A stretch of DNA of 7,123 bases from Methanobacteriota archaeon (GTDB lineage Archaea; Thermoplasmatota; DTKX01; GCA-020343715). Location of the stretch: assembly GCA_030597775.1 (NCBI GenBank), contig JAUVRF010000084.1:1-7123 (forward strand), given 5' to 3'. The notes under the pieces are model-generated. The model did not search any database, was not told the DNA's origin, and was given only the letters and a program-made list of their open reading frames with translations. Numbering within the stretch: position 1 is the stretch's first letter; each line of letters opens with the position of its first letter. This document shows positions 1-4,787 of this stretch, in pieces. The translations under genes and the position numbers were made by a program.

Positions 1-1
1 C

Positions 2-682
2 GGGGCCGTGCTGGCCACCCATTTCAGCCTCTGGATCGCATCCCTGGAGCACACCTCCGTGGCCTCCTCGGTGCTGCTGGTCACGTCCCACCCACTGCTC
101 GTGGGCGTCGTGGGCCACTTCTTCTTGGGCGAGAGGCTCTCCCGGCTCAATGTGCTGGGCATCACCATCGGGCTCTTCGGCCTGGTGATACTCACACGGG
201 GCGACGCGGCGTCGGGCTCGGACACCCTCTACGGGGACATCCTGGCGTTCCTGGGTGGAGTGGCCGCTGGGGTCTACATCCTTGCCGGCCGCAGCACTCG
301 CAAGCGCATACCCCTGGTCGTCTACGCCTTCGTCGTCTACTCCTCCTGTGCCATCTTCCTGCTCATCGCGGTGATCATGACCAGCACCGAGCTGTTCACC
401 CTTCCGGCGGACCAGTGGGCGCTGTTCCTGCTGATGGCGATCGGACCCTCGATCCTGGGCCACACGATGTACAACTGGACCCTCAGGTACGTCCCCGCAT
501 CGGTCGTGTCCGTATCCCTCCTGGGAGAGCCCGTGGGGTCGACCGCCCTGGCCTTCCTCCTGCTCAGCGAGTCCCCGCCGGAGACCGCGGTCATCGGTGG
601 GGTCATCATCCTGTTCGGCATCATCCTCGCCTCGTGGGGCGTGGGCTCTCGGCAGGCGGAGATGACAGCAGCTGTCACTTGA
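2..682 (+). CDS. EamA-family (DMT) transporter, 5'-truncated by window edge
   Basis: This is the C-terminal 226 residues of an inner-membrane permease of the drug/metabolite transporter superfamily, which exports or exchanges small metabolites; the substrate cannot be told. The reading frame is open to the window edge, so the gene starts outside; the GTG at position 8 is inside the protein. The visible part begins in the first EamA repeat (TSVASSVLLVTSHPLLVG, then GERLSRLNVLGI, the usual end of the repeat). A complete second EamA repeat follows from about residue 77 (YGDILAFLGGVAAGVYILAG) and ends with GEPVGSTALAFLLLSE and a final glycine-rich helix. About seven hydrophobic segments remain of the usual ten; roughly 60-70 residues are missing at the N-terminus. 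The stop codon lies inside the 3' end of the convergent GGCT-like gene. Family assignment is firm; substrate is unknown. Confidence 0.9.
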   Translation, partial: GAVLATHFSLWIASLEHTSVASSVLLVTSHPLLVGVVGHFFLGERLSRLNVLGITIGLFGLVILTRGDAASGSDTLYGDILAFLGGVAAGVYILAGRSTRKRIPLVVYAFVVYSSCAIFLLIAVIMTSTELFTLPADQWALFLLMAIGPSILGHTMYNWTLRYVPASVVSVSLLGEPVGSTALAFLLLSESPPETAVIGGVIILFGIILASWGVGSRQAEMTAAVT

Positions 683-1349
683 GTATCCAGGGCGCCCTCT
701 CGCACTTTTTGGGGAGGACCCTGAACGATGAAGGCGGACCTCCCGGCTCGAGCCAGCCCCATTCGTCCAGGTCGGAGAGGAGCCGGGCCACCCTCCCGGT
801 GTCGATCCCGAGGTGGTGAGCGAGCTCCTCTCCCGTCAGAGGCCTCCCGGCCTGGGCCAGTCCCCTTAACGTCCGAACATGCTCGCCCAGGTCCTCGTGT
901 CCCCGGGACCTGAGGGCCTCCAGCATCTGCGTGTGATCCTCAGAGAGGCCGAACCTCCGGGCGCCCTTGAGCATCTGGTCCACGTATACCTCGGACGGCG
1001 CCATGGGCCGACCCTTCGAGATCACCTCGTAGGTCCATGTCACAAGATGCTTTCCCGAGTCGAGACCGACCACCTCGACCTCCACCCTCCGGTAGCCCTT
1101 CTCCCACAGGTCCATCTCGGCGATGGCGCCCTCCAGTTGGTACAGGACGCCCTCCACGGTCCCATCGGGATCGGGAACGATGTCCGCAGCGCCTCCCAGC
1201 CACCGGCCTCGGGCGTCGAAGTCGAAGACCAGGCGGTGACCGGCGAGAGAGGCGCCCTCGGCCCCGTCCCAGGCCAGTCCCCTGTGGTCCATCTGTTCCG
1301 GGTCCATGTTGGACCCGTAGGCGAAGTATCGGTCCCGTTCATTTGACAA
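675..1349 (-). CDS. Gamma-glutamylcyclotransferase-fold protein with C-terminal winged-helix-like domain
   Basis: The predicted product has 224 residues. The N-terminal ~135 residues match the GGCT/AIG2 (BtrG-like) fold: the hallmark FAYGSNM at residues 9-15, then LAGHRLVFDF, GTVEGVLYQL (63-72), and MDLWEKGYRRVEVEV, where Glu83 sits at the place of the family's catalytic acid. Members of this fold cyclise gamma-glutamyl groups or trim gamma-glutamyl amines; the substrate here is not known. Residues ~150-205 (LTGEELAHHLGIDTGRVARLLSDLDEWGWLEP) look like a helix-turn-helix/winged helix, which ordinary ~110-150-residue GGCTs lack. No membrane segment or signal peptide is seen, so it is probably cytoplasmic. 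The start is TTG: an in-frame stop lies two codons upstream, a GAGGG lies 8 nt before it, and a nearby ATG at 1342 is out of frame. The 84-residue membrane protein gene ends 26 nt upstream, so the two may be co-transcribed. The 3' end overlaps the EamA gene by 8 bases. Confidence 0.85.
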   Translation of the reverse strand: MSNERDRYFAYGSNMDPEQMDHRGLAWDGAEGASLAGHRLVFDFDARGRWLGGAADIVPDPDGTVEGVLYQLEGAIAEMDLWEKGYRRVEVEVVGLDSGKHLVTWTYEVISKGRPMAPSEVYVDQMLKGARRFGLSEDHTQMLEALRSRGHEDLGEHVRTLRGLAQAGRPLTGEELAHHLGIDTGRVARLLSDLDEWGWLEPGGPPSSFRVLPKKCERAPWILK

Positions 1350-1375
1350 GGGTCATACCCTCAGGTCGTCATCCT

Positions 1376-1630
1376 TCAGTACCTATTGTACCTGTTCCGA
1401 CGTCGTTTGGCGCCGACGGCAGCGAAAATAATGGCGGACAGGACGAAGGCGACGAGCGCATAGACCCAGTTGCCGTCGGTGACAAAGAAGACGATGACCG
1501 CCACCACTATCGAGGGGAAGAAGGCGAAGAGGACCTTGAAGAACAACCAGAGGACCAGGAATATGACGACGATCACGACTATGACGGCAACGCATGCCGT
1601 GATCCCGAGACTTGCTATGTCGAGGGCCAT
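1376..1630 (-). CDS. Small membrane protein with basic C-terminal tail, function unknown
   Basis: The predicted product has 84 residues and belongs to no family I recognise. It is almost entirely hydrophobic: segments at about 8-30, 33-50 and 55-73 give two or three membrane helices, with few charges until the strongly basic tail KRRRNRYNRY (75-84). By the positive-inside rule that tail should be cytoplasmic. The start is ATG; I see no convincing Shine-Dalgarno sequence before it. It lies 63 nt after the stop of the CcdA/TauE-like gene, beyond a hairpin, and 26 nt before the GGCT-like gene on the same strand. The extended hydrophobic translation with a short charged tail, and the lack of any better reading frame here, support it as real. 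Function is not inferable. Confidence 0.7.
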   Translation of the reverse strand: MALDIASLGITACVAVIVVIVVIFLVLWLFFKVLFAFFPSIVVAVIVFFVTDGNWVYALVAFVLSAIIFAAVGAKRRRNRYNRY

Positions 1631-1667
1631 CTATCGCATGACGGCTATGAAGGCCTAAGAACCTTTT

Positions 1668-1690
1668 CCTCGACCGCCCCCGGTCGGAGG
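1668..1690 (-). terminator. Hairpin after the CcdA/TauE-like gene, possible terminator
   Basis: An inverted repeat CCTCGACCG / CGGTCGGAGG (1668-1676 and 1681-1690) forms nine base pairs with one bulged G and a four-base loop. It starts three bases after the stop codon of the minus-strand CcdA/TauE-like gene. On the transcript it is followed by AAAAGG rather than a U-tract, so it is not a textbook terminator; it could instead protect the 3' end or separate this gene from the 84-residue protein gene. Confidence 0.4.
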
Positions 1691-1693
1691 TGT

Positions 1694-2434
1694 TCACAGC
1701 CCCGCACAGGACTGCTGGTAGAACCGGTACATCGTGTAGATGCCCACACTCGCCACACCTATGGCGCCCGCGAGGCGCAGCCACCTGCCCTTCTCAACGA
1801 AGGTGGCCATCGCGTTGCCGGACATCATGCCGATGAGGGGGTAGATCGCCGAGGTGAGGGCGAAGGCCAGGGCCATGAGGACCACCGTGGTGGGCGGGCT
1901 CGCTATCAGGAGGGGCGTGATGATGAGGACCTTGAGGCAGGGCATTGCGCCCCTGAAGGCCCCGAGGGCCACCCCGGAGGCCATGGGGTTCTTCCCCGAA
2001 AGCCGCTGGACAAGTCCCAGTGGCATGTGCTTGCACACGGACACTCCCCCCGCGTCGTGGCCGCTGCAGCTGTCACAGTTCCCGGGACAGCCCGCCGTTC
2101 CATCGGGGGTGCCACCGTCGGCCGCCACTCCGGTCTCCGGGGCACATCCGCCGAAGAGGTTGGGACGATAGGCGGACCACGCCAGAAGGATCGCCACGGC
2201 GATGGTGGAGACGGCGAAGAAGATGACGAGCCACTCCTTGGAGGGGAGCAGGCTCGTGCCCAGGATGCCGATGACCATGAGCAGCGCCAGGACGCCCAGG
2301 GTCCTTCCGACCAGGAACCCCCAGCTCAATCGCCGGTCGACGGCTGCGATCGAGGCACCCATGAAGAGGCAGAGCCAGGCATCGCTGAGGGCAAGGCCCA
2401 CCAGTGCGGCGACGGCTACCTCCTGCCACATCAT
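1694..2434 (-). CDS. CcdA/TauE-like six-helix membrane protein with cysteine-rich loop
   Basis: The predicted product has 246 residues and about six membrane helices (about 5-27, 38-61, 67-88, 152-178, 183-206, 218-238). The layout, and the motif LGAFRGAMPCLKVLIITPLL (157-176), resemble the CcdA/DsbD, TauE/SafE and LysE-like membrane superfamily. Cys22 lies in helix 1 and Cys166 in helix 4, the helices that carry the redox pair in CcdA, which passes electrons across the membrane. Between helices 3 and 4 is a ~60-residue loop with Cys97, Cys116, Cys120, Cys123 and Cys134 plus His126 and His136 (CPGNCDSCSGH), which looks like a metal-binding or dithiol site. Positive charges put this loop in the cytoplasm. 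Two ATG codons are adjacent (2434 and 2431); GGATGTGATGG precedes them. The gene begins 29 nt after the SDR stop and is probably in its operon. A thiol-redox role is inference; an efflux or metal-transport role is the alternative. Confidence 0.7.
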   Translation of the reverse strand: MMWQEVAVAALVGLALSDAWLCLFMGASIAAVDRRLSWGFLVGRTLGVLALLMVIGILGTSLLPSKEWLVIFFAVSTIAVAILLAWSAYRPNLFGGCAPETGVAADGGTPDGTAGCPGNCDSCSGHDAGGVSVCKHMPLGLVQRLSGKNPMASGVALGAFRGAMPCLKVLIITPLLIASPPTTVVLMALAFALTSAIYPLIGMMSGNAMATFVEKGRWLRLAGAIGVASVGIYTMYRFYQQSCAGL

Positions 2435-2463
2435 CCATCACATCCATCGTCGTTCGGCCCGCG

Positions 2464-3201
2464 CTACGCCATCAGGACACCGCCGTTCACGTGGACGACG
2501 GCACCTGTCATGTAAGATGCATCCTCAGAGACCAGCAAGGCAACCGCAGCCGCCACGTCCTCGGGCTCGCCTATCCGCCGGACCGGGACACCTTGGGCCC
2601 GGCGTTCAAGCTCCTCCTCGCTGTAGGGGTCAAGGATGGCGGTCCTGGTAATCCCCGGGGCCACGCAGTTCACCCGGACCCGGTGCGGGGCCAGTTCCAG
2701 GGCGAAGGCCCGGGTCAGGCCCTCGATGGCCGTCTTGGACGAGGCGTAGTGGGCGCCGTGGGCGGAGCCCAGCCTGGCCAGCTGAGATGACAGCAGGACA
2801 GCAGAGCCGTTGTCACTGGCCTTGAGGTGCGGCACCGCCGCCCTCACCACGTGGAACGTGCCCGAGAGGTTCACCGAGAGGGTCCTCGCCCATCGTTCCG
2901 GGGGAAGCTCGTCCAGGTGCGCCCGGTCGTACACGCCGGCGTTGGCCACCACGGCATCCAGGCCGTCCAGGGCCTCCGCGGCCTCAGACACCAGGTCCTC
3001 GCACTCGTCCACCTGGCCCAGATCTGCGGAGAGGACGGTGGCCCAGCCGCCCGCCTTCTCCACCTCGATGGCCACCTTGTCCGCCTCCACCTCGTCCGAG
3101 TTGAAGTGAAGGGCCACGGCCCAGCCCTCCCGGGCCAGGCGCACGGCGCAGGCGGCACCGATGCCACGGGAGGCACCAGTGACCAGAACCTTGGGTCTCA
3201 C
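2464..3201 (-). CDS. Short-chain dehydrogenase/reductase, FabG-like (GTG start)
   Basis: A 245-residue classical SDR, the usual length, predicted to be a cytoplasmic NAD(P)-dependent oxidoreductase. Numbering from the GTG: cofactor motif TGASRGIG (8-15, glycines 9, 13, 15), DL at 60-61, NAG at 87-89, and the complete catalytic set Asn111, Ser139, Tyr152 and Lys156 (YASSK). The substrate-loop motif PGITRTAI follows (182-189), and the protein ends GGVLMA. It most resembles 3-oxoacyl-ACP reductase-type enzymes, but the true substrate of such archaeal SDRs is seldom predictable. The frame is open further to an ATG at 3327, but that start would add 42 residues with no SDR character and overlap the upstream gene by 80 bases; from the GTG the protein begins directly at the first beta strand (RPKVLVTG). 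It follows the polytopic membrane protein gene by 46 nt and precedes the CcdA/TauE-like gene by 29 nt. Confidence 0.88.
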   Translation of the reverse strand: MRPKVLVTGASRGIGAACAVRLAREGWAVALHFNSDEVEADKVAIEVEKAGGWATVLSADLGQVDECEDLVSEAAEALDGLDAVVANAGVYDRAHLDELPPERWARTLSVNLSGTFHVVRAAVPHLKASDNGSAVLLSSQLARLGSAHGAHYASSKTAIEGLTRAFALELAPHRVRVNCVAPGITRTAILDPYSEEELERRAQGVPVRRIGEPEDVAAAVALLVSEDASYMTGAVVHVNGGVLMA

Positions 3202-3225
3202 AGCTCGTTGATGGAGGGTCCCGTT

Positions 3226-3236
3226 GAAAAAGGTTT
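3226..3236 (-). promoter_or_regulatory. AT-rich TATA-like stretch before the SDR gene, weak
   Basis: On the minus strand AAACCTTTTTC is centred about 27-30 nt before the GTG start of the SDR, the spacing expected for a leaderless archaeal transcript, and no Shine-Dalgarno sequence precedes that GTG. It does not match the ACTYTATC boxes seen elsewhere in the window, so it may be only a local AT-rich patch between two operon genes. Confidence 0.22.
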
Positions 3237-3247
3237 GCGGCCGGTTT

Positions 3248-4321
3248 TCACCGATCGTCGCTGGAAGTGGCCTCGATGGGCTCCGGTGCGGGATGGGCCC
3301 AGAAGGCGTCCTTGACCGAGAACCCAAGGCACAGGATGGCGAGCACTCCCCAGACGATCCAGGAGATCATGAGGAACACCAACCCGATGCCCGACAGGGA
3401 TGACGCGAGGGCGGTGGCGGTGTAGACCGCGAACAGCTGGAGGGCCAACCTACGATCGATGTGGGGTCTCCAGCCCTGGCCGGGGACCGTGTTCCTTCCC
3501 ACGTCCATGGTCACCTTGAGGACGATGATCAGCACGGCGTAGATGAGGACGATGGCCAGTTGCGGACCCAGGCCTGGAAGGTTCTCAGGACGCAGGAGGA
3601 TGCCCGTGATGATGTAGTACACCGCCAGGGCTCCCACCAGGCCCCAGAGCTCCCTTCCACGGGGAAGGAGCGACCCCATCGTGTAACGCCCCTCCGTCTC
3701 CCTCATGAACACGAGGAACAGCATGCCGATCACGAGGAGGGCGATGAGGTTGGCCAGCACCGCGGTCAGCGGGTCGACCTGACCCCCCATGACGAGGCCA
3801 GCCCAGATGGCCAGGACGAAGAGGACCCTACGCTCCCCCTGCCCGAGCCAACGCTGCACGATGGCGGGCATGGCCTCCATGATGCGGGAGTTGGAGGTCA
3901 ACAGCACGGCCACCGCAAGGGGGACGATGAAGGCCATGAAGGGATGCCAGAAGAAGGAGATGACGCCCAGCTCGACGATGGCGACCCCGGCCACCCGGAA
4001 GACCTCATCGTTCCACGGAGGGGTCCAGAGCACCTTGGTGATGTAGGCCTCGTACATCCCGAAGATGCAGCCGGCGATGAACAGGGTCGAGAACCTGGGC
4101 CTGCCCATCCTGAAGATGATAGAGGCCAGGATGAGCGTGTGGAGGGTGTAAAGGGGCCAGACCCCGATGAGGCCCCACGGCGTGGTGAAGGGGTAGGGGT
4201 AGGACCCGGATATCACCTCGGCGAAGAAGGTGGACAGGCAACCCAGGATGATGCAGAAGAGGACCCGGTGTCGGCGGGTCGGTCCGGAAACTGCGTTCAC
4301 CTCGATGGCCTGGTCCTCCAT
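3248..4321 (-). CDS. Polytopic membrane protein of unknown function
   Basis: The predicted product has 357 residues from the ATG at 4321, with about nine or ten membrane helices and a short hydrophilic C-terminus (HPAPEPIEATSSDDR). I do not recognise a characterised family. The N-terminal part has a distinctive stretch FAEVISGSYPYPFTTPWGL, followed by GMYEAYITKVLWTPPW, with a Glu and Lys inside or beside a predicted helix. These resemble, from memory, uncharacterised bacterial and archaeal proteins with 'SGSxP' and 'GxxEExxxxK' motifs; this is a weak recollection. An in-frame ATG at 4360 would add 13 residues, but the TATA-like box ends one base before it, so transcription should start after it. 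The 4321 ATG has AGGGTG six bases upstream and the same 44-nt distance from the box as two other genes here. It probably heads a transcript with the SDR and the CcdA/TauE-like gene. Confidence 0.78.
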   Translation of the reverse strand: MEDQAIEVNAVSGPTRRHRVLFCIILGCLSTFFAEVISGSYPYPFTTPWGLIGVWPLYTLHTLILASIIFRMGRPRFSTLFIAGCIFGMYEAYITKVLWTPPWNDEVFRVAGVAIVELGVISFFWHPFMAFIVPLAVAVLLTSNSRIMEAMPAIVQRWLGQGERRVLFVLAIWAGLVMGGQVDPLTAVLANLIALLVIGMLFLVFMRETEGRYTMGSLLPRGRELWGLVGALAVYYIITGILLRPENLPGLGPQLAIVLIYAVLIIVLKVTMDVGRNTVPGQGWRPHIDRRLALQLFAVYTATALASSLSGIGLVFLMISWIVWGVLAILCLGFSVKDAFWAHPAPEPIEATSSDDR

Positions 4322-4361
4322 GGGGCACACCCTGGACCAGGGAACGAGCTGCCCGGTCATC

Positions 4362-4367
4362 GATAAA
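4362..4367 (-). promoter_or_regulatory. TATA-like box of the polytopic membrane protein operon
   Basis: The minus strand reads CACTTTATC, sharing ACTYTATC with two other boxes in this window. Its centre is 43.5 nt before the ATG at 4321, predicting transcription from around 4339 and a leader of about 18-20 nt containing the ribosome binding site AGGGTG. No such box precedes the next two genes, which fits a single operon promoter. Confidence 0.6.
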
Positions 4368-4378
4368 GTGAATCATCA

Positions 4379-4414
4379 GGTTCCCAAGGATGATTATCCC
4401 CATCCCTTGGGACC
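4379..4414 (-). terminator. Long imperfect hairpin abutting the stop of the acidic-tail gene
   Basis: GGTTCCCAAGGATG (4379-4392) pairs with CATCCCTTGGGACC (4401-4414): thirteen base pairs in three blocks (3, 7 and 3) with one bulge on each side and an eight-base loop. It begins on the base after the stop codon of the minus-strand acidic-tail protein, and ends 11 bases before the TATA-like box of the next gene. It may end the upstream transcript or be a two-fold operator for a regulator of the downstream promoter; there is no U-tract. Confidence 0.45.
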
Positions 4415-4636
4415 TCAGGCCCAGGCCTCGTCGTCGGCGTCCTCGTCGTCCGCATCCCCCGCGAGCTGTCGCTTGACCCAGAGGTAAGTGAAGACGCCGG
4501 CGATGAGGGTCCCGACCACCAGGAGGAACCAGCCGAACCTCTCCATGGCGGGGTCCTCGGGGTTCACGATGATGAACGCGACCCCCAGGATGGCAAGGAT
4601 TATACTGGTCACGATGACTCTTATCAGGGTCCTCAT
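4415..4636 (-). CDS. Small two-helix membrane protein with acidic tail, function unknown
   Basis: The predicted product has 73 residues with hydrophobic helices at about 6-24 and 34-53 joined by a short loop (NPEDPAMERFG), then YLWVKRQLAG and the very acidic tail DADDEDADDEAWA (61-73). Basic residues Arg2, Arg6, Lys55 and Arg56 flank the helices and suggest both ends are cytoplasmic. A longer frame from a TTG at 4675 is possible, but that codon lies just downstream of the TATA-like box, before the predicted transcript start; the ATG at 4636 has the same distance from its box as the two neighbouring genes. GGAG directly touches the ATG and is too close to act as a normal ribosome binding site. 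No family is recognised. Confidence 0.72.
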   Translation of the reverse strand: MRTLIRVIVTSIILAILGVAFIIVNPEDPAMERFGWFLLVVGTLIAGVFTYLWVKRQLAGDADDEDADDEAWA

Positions 4637-4677
4637 CTCCGATGGACAGGGTCTGCATCGGGACAGGGATGGCAATA

Positions 4678-4683
4678 GATAGA
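4678..4683 (-). promoter_or_regulatory. TATA-like box of the acidic-tail membrane protein gene
   Basis: The minus strand reads AAACTCTATCT, one base different from the plus-strand box AAACTTTATCT that serves the divergent gene. Its centre is 44.5 nt before the ATG at 4636, which predicts a start of transcription near 4655 and a leader of about 19 nt. Confidence 0.55.
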
Positions 4684-4696
4684 GTTTCCGGCAACG

Positions 4697-4715
4697 GGCC
4701 CTGCAAAGGAGGGCC
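4697..4715. repeat. Short inverted repeat between the divergent promoters
   Basis: GGCCCT at 4697-4702 and AGGGCC at 4710-4715 are exact inverted copies seven bases apart. They sit between the two TATA-like boxes, where a regulator acting on both promoters could bind. In G+C-rich DNA a six-base match is not strong evidence. Confidence 0.3.
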
Positions 4716-4741
4716 TCACGGTAGTGGCCAGTATCATAAAC

Positions 4742-4747
4742 TTTATC
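4742..4747 (+). promoter_or_regulatory. TATA-like box of the surface protein gene
   Basis: The plus strand reads AAACTTTATCTAA, the strongest of the three TATA-like boxes here. Its centre is 43.5 nt before the ATG at 4788, predicting transcription from about 4770. The leader then contains GGTGG, seven bases before the ATG, as ribosome binding site. Confidence 0.62.
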
Positions 4748-4787
4748 TAAGGTGAGGCCATCAATGCTCCCCGATGGTGGTTATACC

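Larger units (their letters stand above)
4637..4787. promoter_or_regulatory. Divergent promoter region
   Basis: This 151-base gap separates the minus-strand acidic-tail gene from the plus-strand surface protein gene. It holds two outward-facing TATA-like boxes about 64 bases apart and an inverted repeat between them. No RNA gene or extra reading frame of note was seen in it. Confidence 0.6.

Noticed and set aside
1654..1668. AAAAGGTTCTTAGG as a TATA box for the 84-residue protein gene
   Set aside because: Its centre is 30-35 nt from the start, not 44, and it does not match ACTYTATC; too weak to list as a promoter.
1037..2515. A 492-codon plus-strand open frame spanning three minus-strand genes
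   Set aside because: The translation is Arg/Gly/Asp/Glu/Pro-rich low complexity with no domain, and it lies opposite genes with clear membrane or enzyme signatures. It is a G+C-driven antisense frame.
3202..3327. N-terminal extension of the SDR to the ATG at 3327
   Set aside because: The added 42 residues have no SDR character and overlap the upstream gene by 80 bases; the GTG at 3201 starts exactly before the first beta strand of the Rossmann fold.
4322..4360. Start of the polytopic membrane protein at the ATG at 4360
   Set aside because: The TATA-like box ends one base before this ATG, so it would lie outside the transcript; the ATG at 4321 has a ribosome binding site and the box spacing shared with two other genes.
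3461..4366. A 301-codon plus-strand open frame opposite the polytopic membrane protein
   Set aside because: Its product is dominated by His, Asp, Glu, Gly and Pro, as expected from the reverse complement of a hydrophobic gene, and has no recognisable motif.
4637..4675. TTG start at 4675 for the acidic-tail membrane protein
   Set aside because: It lies immediately downstream of the TATA-like box, before the predicted transcript start, and adds a Cys/Pro/Arg stretch unlike a membrane protein N-terminus.
4005..4706. A 233-codon minus-strand frame overlapping both the small and the polytopic membrane protein genes
   Set aside because: It runs across the intergenic hairpin and TATA box in a different frame and has a Pro/Arg/His-rich shadow composition.
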